Of a stretch of 64,000 nt of DNA, positions 41,228 to 50,819 are shown piece after piece. Source of the DNA: Oscillospiraceae bacterium (GTDB lineage: Bacteria > Bacillota > Clostridia > Oscillospirales > Ruminococcaceae); NCBI GenBank assembly GCA_009783695.1, contig WRCY01000003.1:27512-91511 (forward strand). Reading direction: 5' to 3'. The notes below the pieces were generated by a model. That model saw nothing but the letters and a program-made list of their open reading frames with translations, was not told where the DNA came from and did no database searches. Every line of letters begins with the position of its first letter. The first letter of the stretch is position 1. The position numbers were made by a program, and so were the translations under genes.

Positions 41228-43525
41228 ATGAAAAAGAGTTTCATCGCTTTATTAATAACCGCGCTTTTGCTGCCGGCGATGTCCGCATGCAGCAGCGTGA
41301 GCCATATTGAGGAGCCGGAAATTGATGAATTTATTGATGATATAATTACTGAGGAGGTAATCCCCAGGACCGAAATAATAATAGGCGTGACGGGAATGAC
41401 GGGGAACTTTTCGCCTTTTTACGGCAATGCGGGCGATAATGAAGTTATGAGCGTGATAAACGTGCCGCTCGTGACGCTCGACAGGCGCGGCGAAGTCGTA
41501 AGGAATGCAGCAACAGGTGAATGGCGCAGCTATAACGGCGAGGAGTATTATTATGAGGGAGTTGCCGACACCTCAATCAGTATTACGGAAAACAACACAA
41601 CGGTTTTAACGTTTCGGCTTCGGGAGGACGTTTATTTCAGCGACGGCGCGAATATGACCGCCGCCGACATTATTTTTACGCTGCGTACGCTGCTGGACGC
41701 GGATTATAGCGGGCGTCATGCGGGAATCTCGCTGCTGCCGATTGAGGGGCTTGAAAATTATATAACAAACGCAAGCCGCGAAGTATATGAGAAGTATGCG
41801 GAAATTGCTGCAAGCGGACAATTTACCGACGAACAGTACGAGCTGTATCTTGTATGCGAGCAGCGGGCGTGGCTCATGCATATTTATGCAGTTGCGGAAT
41901 ACTGCGTGCAGAATTATGCAGATTTTGCCCATGTTATTGCCGACGGCGATATACACAGGGATGAATGGCTGCAGGCGGCGCTGGCCATGATGGTGTGGCG
42001 GGTGGCGGATTTTCCTTTAATAACACCCGCAACGGACGAGCGCGAGGCAGAGTTTGGGAACTTTACGTCTATATCGGGCAGGGAGTGGGATTTTGTGAAC
42101 ACTTTCCCTGCAGTCCGCGATATGTACGCCGAGTTTTACGAACTTTATAACGGTGATTTACAGGCTTATATAGAATCGGAAAAAATCGGGCAGCCGTGGC
42201 TTGATAATGTGCTCCGGCGCGCCGAGTTGCTTTTCATTAGCGAATCGGCCGCGCAGGATGAGGAGAACAGCGGTGTGAGCGGTATCAGCGGGGTTCGCAG
42301 GCTCGGTGATTATGAGGTTGAGGTAACGCTCGAGGGGCATATTCCGGCGGCTGTCTATTCGTTTGTTTTTCCTGTCGTACCGCAGCATTACAGCGGCACG
42401 CCGCTCGGTGCGGGCCCATATAAGCTTATCGGTTACGGCAATGGAGTAGCCGCACTTGAAGCGAATGAGTTTTATTATAAAGGAGCGCCCGAAACTCAGT
42501 ATATCTGCTTTAAGGAAACAAACCCCGGCGACCTGATTTACGGGGTTGCTTCGGGAACGCTGGATATAACCGCAGCTGCGGCGGAGCGCGGGGTGCCCGG
42601 CGAGATTAACGCGTACGGTGCGTCGGGGATTAAAACACAAGGGTTTGACTTTGGTGCATTTGGTTTTATCGGAATAAATGCAGAGCGCGTAAGTATCAGC
42701 GGTGAGCCGCTCAGCGAGGAGAGCGTTAATTTCCGCAAGGGAATCGCGACTGTTCTTGCGGCGTACCGCGATATATCCGTATGGGATTTCTACGAGGGCG
42801 CGGCAGGAGCAGCCCAATATCCCGCTGCGGGCGTTTCATGGGCGGCGCCGAGGGAGTGGGACAGCGGCTTTAGAACGGCGTATGACACCGATGTGAACGG
42901 TGATGAAATTTATGACGGCGAGATGAATGAAGCAAGGCGTTTTGAAGCCGCGGGGAAAGCCGCGCTCGGCTTCTTTGAGGCGGCGGGCTGCACAATTAAC
43001 GAGTCGGGGACTGCGATAAGCGAGTTTCCGGAGGGCGTTAGCGGCGACTATGAGGTTTATGTGGCCGGCTTCGGCTCGGGCAGGCATCCCAGTTTTCTTT
43101 TGCTGACGATGGCGGCGGAGGCATTACGCGCCGCAGGAATTAATATTATTATAATTGACGTTCCGTCACAGGCGCAGATGTACGAGGTTGTTTTCGGCGG
43201 TACCGCCGATATGTGGTGCGCAGCTTGGCAGGGCGAGATTCTGTCTAATGCGGGCAGGGTTTTTAAAAGTGCGGGTGAAGAGAATTTTTTCCGCCTTTCG
43301 GACGAGATGATTGACCAGCGGATTGATTTGGCGGGCACTACGCTGAACCTGGAGTTTTATAAAAACATATTTGACGCAGTGCTCGAGAGCGCGGTCTGCA
43401 TTCCGATTTATCAAAGGCAGAAGTATTATTTATTCGGAGCCTCGCTGCTTCAGGACACGGTTGAGGCTGACTTGACGGCGCATTACGGCTGGGCGGATAT
43501 ATTATGGAAAGTAAAAATAGCATAA
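41228..43525 (+). CDS. ABC transporter substrate-binding protein, family 5 (oligopeptide-type) lipoprotein
   Basis: Lipobox LLPAMSACSS; TFRLREDVYFSDGANMTAADIIFTLR signature of SBP family 5. Confidence 0.9.
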   Translation: MKKSFIALLITALLLPAMSACSSVSHIEEPEIDEFIDDIITEEVIPRTEIIIGVTGMTGNFSPFYGNAGDNEVMSVINVPLVTLDRRGEVVRNAATGEWRSYNGEEYYYEGVADTSISITENNTTVLTFRLREDVYFSDGANMTAADIIFTLRTLLDADYSGRHAGISLLPIEGLENYITNASREVYEKYAEIAASGQFTDEQYELYLVCEQRAWLMHIYAVAEYCVQNYADFAHVIADGDIHRDEWLQAALAMMVWRVADFPLITPATDEREAEFGNFTSISGREWDFVNTFPAVRDMYAEFYELYNGDLQAYIESEKIGQPWLDNVLRRAELLFISESAAQDEENSGVSGISGVRRLGDYEVEVTLEGHIPAAVYSFVFPVVPQHYSGTPLGAGPYKLIGYGNGVAALEANEFYYKGAPETQYICFKETNPGDLIYGVASGTLDITAAAAERGVPGEINAYGASGIKTQGFDFGAFGFIGINAERVSISGEPLSEESVNFRKGIATVLAAYRDISVWDFYEGAAGAAQYPAAGVSWAAPREWDSGFRTAYDTDVNGDEIYDGEMNEARRFEAAGKAALGFFEAAGCTINESGTAISEFPEGVSGDYEVYVAGFGSGRHPSFLLLTMAAEALRAAGINIIIIDVPSQAQMYEVVFGGTADMWCAAWQGEILSNAGRVFKSAGEENFFRLSDEMIDQRIDLAGTTLNLEFYKNIFDAVLESAVCIPIYQRQKYYLFGASLLQDTVEADLTAHYGWADILWKVKIA

Positions 43526-43630
43526 AGATTGCAAATTAAATCGGCGTAAATCATGGAAACTTACGCAGTATGCACTACTTTATAATTATCTCTTGTAGCT
43601 CGGAGAAGCTTACTTTATAGTTATTTCTTG

Positions 43631-43689
43631 TGAATCGGGGAAAACGAAACAATAAAATATCTCTTATGAAGAAAGGACTTAATGAAAAC
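43631..43689 (+). repeat. dispersed 5' leader repeat before the 43690 CDS
   Basis: tgaatcggggaaaacgaaac...atgaagaaaggacttaatgaaaacATG. Confidence 0.93.
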
Positions 43690-44607
43690 ATGATTGATTA
43701 TTTTGCGGGGAAATATTTTGTTCAGGAGGGCTTGCTCAAAGCTGAGAAGCTGACAGAAATTATGACGCGGCAGAATGTGGTTCACGATAATTACAGCAAA
43801 ATCGGGCAGGACGCCAGCAGCTTTCTTGAAGAAAACCAGGTTATGCTGATAAAGCTTATGCAGCATACGATTGACGAAAAGCTCGGCGATTTGGCGTTCG
43901 AGTACGGCGGCGTGGACGAGGAGAAATTCAGGTTCACCGTTAAGAAACAAGAGATGCTGAACACCGCATTCTTCGACCAGCTTATTGTCGAGGGCATTAT
44001 CACGCCCGATTTGCTCGCGCCGCTGCTTGAAAAAATGCGTAATTACTATGGGCTCAACAGCCCTAATATCTCGCATAACCTTAAGCATGATTTTGATGTT
44101 ATTCTAGGCGCACACGTCGACACAGGCGAGCGTTTCGCTAACGAATACCTTGGCATCGCGCTTAAATATATTCTGCGTTTCGTCGGAACTAATATCAAAC
44201 TCGGCAAGGCAAATCCGGTTAGAAGCTACTTCGCCAAGCGTGCGGCGATTCAGAAAGTCGTTACCGACCCGCGCCGCTACTTTATCGGAATTTGCGCCGA
44301 GAAAGCAGTTCTGCACAGCTTCAACGACGGGCTCGGCAACAGCTTCACAAACACAAATACCTGCAAGGATTCGCGGTACAGCGCGCTTTGCGCGTTTCTC
44401 GACTGCATCTCCAACGTCTTCCAGTGTATTATTATGACTGAGAAAAACGTGCTTCTTGTCGATGACTCCTCAGTGTTTAAATTTGCGACGATTGCCTCGG
44501 AGAACAAGATTTTCGTCATGCCCTTAACCGTATGGGATATGAATGTCGAGATTATTACGGGCTTCGGCGATAAGCCGAATTTCGCGGTGATGTCGCATAA
44601 TTTATAA
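43690..44607 (+). CDS. hypothetical protein, possibly with a CheX-like C-terminal domain
   Basis: Long ORF with dispersed repeat as 5' leader; domain assignment is weak. Confidence 0.55.
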   Translation: MIDYFAGKYFVQEGLLKAEKLTEIMTRQNVVHDNYSKIGQDASSFLEENQVMLIKLMQHTIDEKLGDLAFEYGGVDEEKFRFTVKKQEMLNTAFFDQLIVEGIITPDLLAPLLEKMRNYYGLNSPNISHNLKHDFDVILGAHVDTGERFANEYLGIALKYILRFVGTNIKLGKANPVRSYFAKRAAIQKVVTDPRRYFIGICAEKAVLHSFNDGLGNSFTNTNTCKDSRYSALCAFLDCISNVFQCIIMTEKNVLLVDDSSVFKFATIASENKIFVMPLTVWDMNVEIITGFGDKPNFAVMSHNL

Positions 44608-44627
44608 TAAATAAGGAATAAGGAATA

Positions 44628-44999
44628 ATGAATTGGAGTTTTATTTTTGCAACGGTTGTAACGGGGCTTGCTGTAGTTTTCGCAGTATTGATTTTCCTGA
44701 TTGTTTTACTTAAAATAATGGGAAGATTATTATCCGCAAAGCCTCGTAAAAAGCCTGCCCCCATGCAAATAATGCCGCGGAAAGATTCATTTAAGTTAGT
44801 TGCGCCGGCAAGGCCCGTAACGGTTTTGAAGCCTGTGCCGCGTGTTGACGAATTGCAGGTAATTGCAGTCATAACAGCGGCAATTCATGCATACGGCGAA
44901 CAGGCAGGCAAGCGGCTGCGAATTGTTGATGTTAAAAAACGCGAACTAAACACGCGCAGCGCATGGGGAAACATGGGCGTGATTGAAAGCATGAGATGA
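44628..44999 (+). CDS. OadG-like sodium-pump decarboxylase gamma subunit
   Basis: Short protein with single N-terminal TM and adjacency to OadB-like CDS. Confidence 0.65.
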   Translation: MNWSFIFATVVTGLAVVFAVLIFLIVLLKIMGRLLSAKPRKKPAPMQIMPRKDSFKLVAPARPVTVLKPVPRVDELQVIAVITAAIHAYGEQAGKRLRIVDVKKRELNTRSAWGNMGVIESMR

Positions 45000-45161
45000 A
45001 AAGTTTGAAAATAAACACAATTGAGTTGGGAAAGCGACACTTTTCATTCTTTGTTAGCGAAGAAAGGGCTTAATAAAAATAAACATGAGAATAAAATGAA
45101 CTATATCGGGGAAAACGATACTTTATCATTCTTTGTTAGCGAAGAAAGGACTTATTGAAAC
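45000..45161 (+). repeat. dispersed 5' leader repeat, two tandem copies (82-bp spacing) before oadB
   Basis: ttagcgaagaaagg(g/a)ctta at ~45055 and ~45137. Confidence 0.93.
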
Positions 45162-46331
45162 ATGGACGTATTTATTGAATCGATGAAGGGCTTGTGGGAG
45201 AAGTCGGGCTTCGTGAACGGAACGTGGCTTGACCTTGTTATGCTCATAGTTTCGCTCGTGCTTGTCTACCTTGCAATCGCGAAAAAATACGAGCCGCTCT
45301 TACTTCTGCCGATTGCGGTCGGCATGCTGCTCACAAATATCCCGGGCGGAAACATGTTCCACCCTGAGCTGTTCGCTGGGGAAACAGTGGACTTCGCTCA
45401 GGTGTTAAGTTCAGGCGGGCTGCTTGATTTGCTGTATCTCGGCGTTAAGCTTCAGCTTTTCCCGCTGCTTATATTCTTCGGCGTAGGCTGCATGACCGAC
45501 TTCGGGCCGCTGATTGCGAACCCGTCGAGCCTTCTGCTCGGCGCGGCGGCGCAGGCGGGGATTTTTATAACTTTCATCGGTGCGTTCGCGCTCGGGTTCC
45601 CCGCGGGTGAAGCCGCGTCAATCGCGATGATAGGCAGCGCGGACGGCCCGACGACGATATGGCTCGCGACGCGCCTCGCGCCTGAAATGCTCGGCTCGAT
45701 TGCAATCGCGGCATATTCATACATGGCGCTCATTCCCGTAATACAACCGCCCATCATGAAGCTGCTCACCACAAAAAAAGAGCGGGTCGTGCGCATGGCG
45801 CAGCTCCGCTTTGTATCAAAGAAAGAACGGATTTTCTTCCCTGTTATTGTTACAATTATCGTCGGTTTTTTAATTCCCGATGCGCTCGGGCTCGTGGGTA
45901 TGCTAATGCTCGGCAACTTGTTTAAAGAAAGCGGCGTGGTTGACCGGTTGGTGAAAACCTCGCAGAACGAGCTGATGAACGTGGTTATAATCATGCTCGG
46001 CATGGCGGTGGGCGCAACTGCGAAAGCCGAGAATTTCCTTAACGTCAGAACACTTATGATTATCGGGCTCGGGCTCGTGGCGTTTATGCTCGGGACGGCG
46101 TGCGGCGTGCTTTTCGGGAAGCTGATGTGCCTGTTTGGCAAGAAAAAGACAAACCCGCTGATTGGCTCGGCGGGCGTAAGCGCGCTGCCGATGGCGGCGC
46201 GAGTCACACAGAGAATCGGGCAGGAAGCCGACCCGAATAATCATCTGTTGATGCATGCGATGGGACCGACGGTGTCGGCGATTATCGGGAGCGCGGTGGC
46301 GGCGGGGATTTTGTTTAGTTTGTTTGGATAA
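45162..46331 (+). CDS. oadB: sodium ion-translocating decarboxylase beta subunit
   Basis: GVGCMTDFGPLIANPSSLLLGAAAQAGIF, IGSADGPTTIWLA, VSALPMAARVTQRIGQEADPNNHLLMHAMGPTVSAIIGSA. Confidence 0.95.
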   Translation: MDVFIESMKGLWEKSGFVNGTWLDLVMLIVSLVLVYLAIAKKYEPLLLLPIAVGMLLTNIPGGNMFHPELFAGETVDFAQVLSSGGLLDLLYLGVKLQLFPLLIFFGVGCMTDFGPLIANPSSLLLGAAAQAGIFITFIGAFALGFPAGEAASIAMIGSADGPTTIWLATRLAPEMLGSIAIAAYSYMALIPVIQPPIMKLLTTKKERVVRMAQLRFVSKKERIFFPVIVTIIVGFLIPDALGLVGMLMLGNLFKESGVVDRLVKTSQNELMNVVIIMLGMAVGATAKAENFLNVRTLMIIGLGLVAFMLGTACGVLFGKLMCLFGKKKTNPLIGSAGVSALPMAARVTQRIGQEADPNNHLLMHAMGPTVSAIIGSAVAAGILFSLFG

Positions 46332-46343
46332 CAGGCAATTAAA

Positions 46344-47159
46344 TCACGGTTTTCTTGCCATATACAATTGAAAAACATAATCTTTTTTATATTCGCCGTA
46401 CTTGTTTATAATTTCTCTTACACCCGCATATAAAGCCGTCCTATCGCTTTCGGGCAGACTTCTGTGGTCGGAAAGCGTGTCAAGAAAAGTTAAGTACTCA
46501 TCTGCGCTGTATGTTTGCTGTGCGTCATACAGTTTCATCGAAATGTCCGTGAAACCGTATGTTTTTAAGTCCTCGAACCCGAATCCGCGCAGGATTTCAA
46601 CCGGTTCTAAATATTTCTCGCGTGATAATTTAATTGGTTTTTTATACGGCTTGTGATAATATTTTTTATAGATTTCCTGCAGCTCTTCATAAATAATATT
46701 TCCATCAGTGTGAATAACATTATAACGGAATAATGCAAACGCTCCGCCGCTTTTTAATATCCGGAAAGCTTTCGGGCATCCGATTTCTGTATCAACCCAA
46801 TGGAAAGCGGATGCGGCGTAAACCAAGTCATAAACATCGTTTTCGAGCACAGCGTTCTCAAAATCTGAAGTGATTGCATTAAAATTATTATATCCTTTAA
46901 ATTTTGACAGCAGAAATTGCGTCATATTTTCGCCGAGCTCAACGGCGGTTACACCGAAGCCTGCGCCGAGAAAAGGCGCAGTTGCTTTTCCTGTACCCGC
47001 GCCGATTTCGAGGGCATTTTTGCCTTTTGAATACGATATAATATCACTAAACAATTCATCTGGATATTCAGGCCGGATTTTATCATATGCTTCGACAATT
47101 TCATCGAAGTGAACCCGTCTTTCGCGCTCCCGGCCTTTGCTGAATTCTGCTTTATTCAT
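46344..47159 (-). CDS. class I SAM-dependent methyltransferase
   Basis: NALEIGAGTGKATAPFLGAG motif I and YAASAFHWVD. Confidence 0.9.
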   Translation of the reverse strand: MNKAEFSKGRERERRVHFDEIVEAYDKIRPEYPDELFSDIISYSKGKNALEIGAGTGKATAPFLGAGFGVTAVELGENMTQFLLSKFKGYNNFNAITSDFENAVLENDVYDLVYAASAFHWVDTEIGCPKAFRILKSGGAFALFRYNVIHTDGNIIYEELQEIYKKYYHKPYKKPIKLSREKYLEPVEILRGFGFEDLKTYGFTDISMKLYDAQQTYSADEYLTFLDTLSDHRSLPESDRTALYAGVREIINKYGEYKKDYVFQLYMARKP

Positions 47160-48351
47160 CGAGAAATTTCTCCATTAATGTATGTCCGATTTTAATGAAA
47201 TTCCCGCTCGCTTTCGCGGTTTCTTCAGTGAAAGTCTTCGCTCCTTTTATAGGTGAACTCCCCCCGCAGGGGGTATTGCCGCCGGAGGCACTCCGGTCGT
47301 AAATTAAATATGGCACGGGGTCGTTTGTGTGCGTGCGGAGCGAAAGCGGTGTGGCGTGGTCGGGGCAGATTAAAATTTTAATTTTCTCATCTTTAAAAGC
47401 TTCTAAAAACGGTGCTAAAACAAGCTCGTCTATAAGCTCGAGCGCCTTGATTTTTCCCTCAACTTCTCCCCTGTGACCGCATTCGTCGGGCGCCTCGATG
47501 TGCAGATAAACGAGGTCTGCACCTGACTTTAAGGCGTTAATAGCGGCATTTGATTTTCCTGTGAAGTTGGTGTCGAGATAACCTGTCGCGCCGGGCACGC
47601 TGATAACGTCCATGCCTGTAAATTTTCCTATGCCTTTGAGTAAATCCACCGCCGAAATCATGGCGGCTTTTTTATTATACTTGTCGCTGAATAAAGGCAA
47701 ATCGCGGCTTTTGCCCTCGCCCCAAAGCCAAATGGAATTCGCCTGTTTACTTTTAAGAAGCTTGTACGATTTTTGCATAAGAGCAAGCAATTCAGCGTTG
47801 TTTTCGTTGACTTCAATGCAGTCGCCGACCCGCCTTCCCGTAATATCGTGAGGAGGAATTATGTTTAAATTCAGCTTGCCGTTTTTCCAGATTAAACAGT
47901 GCCGGTATTGAATTCCTGTGTAAAATTTAAACTGCTCGCTGCCCAAATTTGTGTTCACCAGCGCAATTAATTCCGCTGCTTCATCGGTGTGAATATCATC
48001 GGCGCAATAGCTTAACATGACGGCGTCACGGAAATCATCAGCGTCCGATAACTTAACAAGATTGCACCGAATTGCAACATCGCTCGACGCGAGTTTGATT
48101 CCCATGCTCGCAGCCTCATAAGGCGAACGCCCCGAGTAATAAAGCTCGGGGTCGTAGCCGAGGATTGACAGATTTGCAACGTCACTGCCGGGCTTCATAT
48201 GGTCTTGCACGGTCTTCACCAGACCAAGCTCCGATACGGCGGCGAGCCTGTCCATTGCGGGCTTTTTCGCGGCCTGCATAGGCGTTATGCCGCCGAGTTT
48301 TTCTATGGGATAATCGGACATACCGTCACATAAAAGAACGAGATATTTCAT
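47152..48351 (-). CDS. apgM: cofactor-independent phosphoglycerate mutase, archaeal (ApgM) type
   Basis: MKYLVLLCDGMSDYPIEKLGGITPMQAAKKPAMDRLA and CPDHATPLSLRTHTNDPVPYLIY. Confidence 0.9.
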   Translation of the reverse strand: MKYLVLLCDGMSDYPIEKLGGITPMQAAKKPAMDRLAAVSELGLVKTVQDHMKPGSDVANLSILGYDPELYYSGRSPYEAASMGIKLASSDVAIRCNLVKLSDADDFRDAVMLSYCADDIHTDEAAELIALVNTNLGSEQFKFYTGIQYRHCLIWKNGKLNLNIIPPHDITGRRVGDCIEVNENNAELLALMQKSYKLLKSKQANSIWLWGEGKSRDLPLFSDKYNKKAAMISAVDLLKGIGKFTGMDVISVPGATGYLDTNFTGKSNAAINALKSGADLVYLHIEAPDECGHRGEVEGKIKALELIDELVLAPFLEAFKDEKIKILICPDHATPLSLRTHTNDPVPYLIYDRSASGGNTPCGGSSPIKGAKTFTEETAKASGNFIKIGHTLMEKFLDE

Positions 48352-49285
48352 AATACTTCTCCAAAAACCAAATGTTTTCCGCTTCAAATTCGCGGCCTTT
48401 CAGGTATTCTAAAATCCCCGCGTCTGAATTAAAATCAAAGCGTAATTTATAGCTGTAAAGCGCTTGATATTTAAACTCCTTTGACGGTTTGCCGTACTTC
48501 CCGTCGCCGAGCAGCGGATGCCCGATAAACGCCATGTGTGCGCGGATTTGATGCGTTCTGCCGGTCAGCAGATTAACCTCTAAAAGTGAGTGGTTTTTAC
48601 CGCTGTCAAGCACGCGGTATGCGGTTTTAATTATCTTTGAACCCGGTGTTTTTTTAGCAATAATTTTAACCTTATTCTGCTCGGGAAATTTCTCGAGCTC
48701 GGCGGTTAACGTGCCGGATTTTTTACCCGCCGGAAACACGCCGTGAACGGCGCAGAGATAAAGTTTTGTAAGCTCGCGGTCTTTTAATTTCTGCGAGATT
48801 ATGCGAAGGCTTTGCGCATTTTTTGCGGCGATAACAATGCCGCCCGTGTTGCGGTCGATACGGTTGCATAAAGACGGACGAAAGCTTAATTCGTTTTCGG
48901 GCGTATATTCGCTGGTGCTTTGTAAGTACAGCAAAACACGATTAATCAGCGTATCAGGCGAGTTTTCGTTATCCTCGTGAACGGGTAAACCCACAGGCTT
49001 GTCCAGTATTAAAAGATTCTCGTCCTCATAAATAATTTTTAAATCGCGCGGAATTTCATACGAAATTGAATGTGTTTTTCCGGAAAGAAGCTCGTCCATA
49101 TAAAGACGGACAACATCGTTTTTCTTTAGGCGGTAGTCTGCGTTTTCACGCCTGCCGTTTACTTTTATGCGGTTTTTGCGGAGCGCGCTTTGGATAATCC
49201 CCTGGCTTAAAGAGGGGAAAGATTTCGCTAAAAATCTGTCAAGCCGCTGCCCCGAATCGTTTTTGTTAACTATTATATCGCGCAT
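48326..49285 (-). CDS. RluA family pseudouridine synthase
   Basis: S4 domain, LDKPVGLPVHEDN, CNRIDRNTGGIVIAAK, LLTGRTHQIRAHMAFIGHPLLGDGKYG. Confidence 0.93.
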   Translation of the reverse strand: MRDIIVNKNDSGQRLDRFLAKSFPSLSQGIIQSALRKNRIKVNGRRENADYRLKKNDVVRLYMDELLSGKTHSISYEIPRDLKIIYEDENLLILDKPVGLPVHEDNENSPDTLINRVLLYLQSTSEYTPENELSFRPSLCNRIDRNTGGIVIAAKNAQSLRIISQKLKDRELTKLYLCAVHGVFPAGKKSGTLTAELEKFPEQNKVKIIAKKTPGSKIIKTAYRVLDSGKNHSLLEVNLLTGRTHQIRAHMAFIGHPLLGDGKYGKPSKEFKYQALYSYKLRFDFNSDAGILEYLKGREFEAENIWFLEKYYEISRSFM

Positions 49286-49488
49286 TATTTCTGAATCCGC
49301 AGGAAGCCGTGGCTCTCAAAATGTGAGCAGACACGGTTAAAAAAATCATTGAAATTATTACAGTCCGAGCTCATATCCGGCAATGTTTTTTTAGCTTTAT
49401 CGAACTCGGAAAATTCGCTGTCGCCCATGAACCAAATCTGATTTTTCCATGTGCCGAAACTGATGGTAACTATGAATGATTTTTTCAC
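49285..49488 (-). CDS. hypothetical protein, 67 aa
   Basis: Short ORF whose ends abut/overlap both neighbours in an operon-like arrangement. Confidence 0.5.
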   Translation of the reverse strand: MKKSFIVTISFGTWKNQIWFMGDSEFSEFDKAKKTLPDMSSDCNNFNDFFNRVCSHFESHGFLRIQK

Positions 49489-50663
49489 GTCTTGCTTCCT
49501 TTCGCGCCAAGTTTTGCATCGGATAAAATATTAGTTTCAAACGAGAAGTTTACGGCTTTGTTTTCGCGCTCACGCTTCAAGGCGAGTGTTATTAATCTGT
49601 CGAGCAATTCAGGGTATTTTACACCGGCCGGCTCCCATAAATAAAACGCCAAGCTGCCGGGCACCGTGTTTATTTCATTATAGAATAATTCGTTGTTTTT
49701 ATCGTCGTAAAGGAAGTCGATTCGCGCGATTCCCGAGCAGCCGAGAGCACGGAATGATTTGACTGCGAGCATGCGGATTTTCTCACGCAGTTCGCCGGGA
49801 ATATCCGCAGGGATTTTTCGTGAAAGCGACGCCATGCCTGTGCTTTTTCCGCCTTTGGAATTGCTCTTATATTTATCATCGTAGCTTAAAATTTCATCGC
49901 GCGCAATCGGTTCCTCACACTCGCTCGCCTCTGCGCTGTCCTTGTCGCCGAGCACGGATACGTTAATCTCGCGCAGGTTTTGCACGGCGCGTTCCGCAAT
50001 GATTTCACCGCTGAAAAGGAAGCCGAACTCAAGCGCTTCTTCGCAGCTTTTAATATCGTCCGCGATTTTAATTCCCACGCTTGAGCCGAGGTTTACCGGC
50101 TTTATAACGGCGGGAAAACCGATTTTACTTTGGATGGTTTTGAGTGTTGTGTCAGCGTCAGCGAAGAATTCGGAAGCCGTGATTTTCACGCAGTCGAGCA
50201 CGGGAATTCCCTCATGACGGAGCAGGATTTTCTGCGTGAATTTATTCATGCCGACTGACGCGGAAAGCACGTCGCATCCAACATAAGGTATACCGAGAAA
50301 CTCAAGCAAGCCCTGTAATGCGCCGTCTTCGACATAGGTTCCGTGACCGAGCGGAAACGCGACGTCAATTTCGGAAATTATTTTTTTGGCGAAGCCTGCG
50401 GGGTATTTAACCAGCACAGTTTTATTACCATCACGTACGGGAATCACGCGTATGCTCTGCCTTTTCAGCGTTGCAATGTCGGCGTACGACTCGATTCTGC
50501 CGGTTATAATTCCGGTGTACATACAATTATTTTTATCGATGTAAACAGGGATTATATCGTACTTTTTTACATCAAGCGAATGAATTGCCTGTAGCGCGGT
50601 AATAACGGAAACCTCGTGTTCAACACTCTTTCCGCCGAAAAAAACAGCTAATTTTATCTTCAT
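49485..50663 (-). CDS. ddl: D-alanine--D-alanine ligase
   Basis: FFGGKSVEHEVSVITALQA, FPLGHGTYVEDGALQGLLE, FLYDDKNNELFYNEINTVPG. Confidence 0.95.
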   Translation of the reverse strand: MKIKLAVFFGGKSVEHEVSVITALQAIHSLDVKKYDIIPVYIDKNNCMYTGIITGRIESYADIATLKRQSIRVIPVRDGNKTVLVKYPAGFAKKIISEIDVAFPLGHGTYVEDGALQGLLEFLGIPYVGCDVLSASVGMNKFTQKILLRHEGIPVLDCVKITASEFFADADTTLKTIQSKIGFPAVIKPVNLGSSVGIKIADDIKSCEEALEFGFLFSGEIIAERAVQNLREINVSVLGDKDSAEASECEEPIARDEILSYDDKYKSNSKGGKSTGMASLSRKIPADIPGELREKIRMLAVKSFRALGCSGIARIDFLYDDKNNELFYNEINTVPGSLAFYLWEPAGVKYPELLDRLITLALKRERENKAVNFSFETNILSDAKLGAKGSKT

Positions 50664-50770
50664 ATTTTCACTAAGTCCTTTCTTCACAAGCGGGGAATAA
50701 AAAGTTTCATTTTCCCCGATTCAATTATATTCATTTTAAAACTTATTTTCACTAAGTCCTTTCTTCATAA
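50664..50770 (-). repeat. dispersed 5' leader repeat before ddl (minus strand; one full and one partial copy)
   Basis: cactaagtcctttcttcacaagcggggaataaaaagtttcattttccccgattcaattatattcattttaaaac plus a second cactaagtcctttcttcat. Confidence 0.93.
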
Positions 50771-50819
50771 AATTGCGGTGGTATGGGCTGGTGCTGCTTT
50801 AGCGGCAGAACCCCCATTT

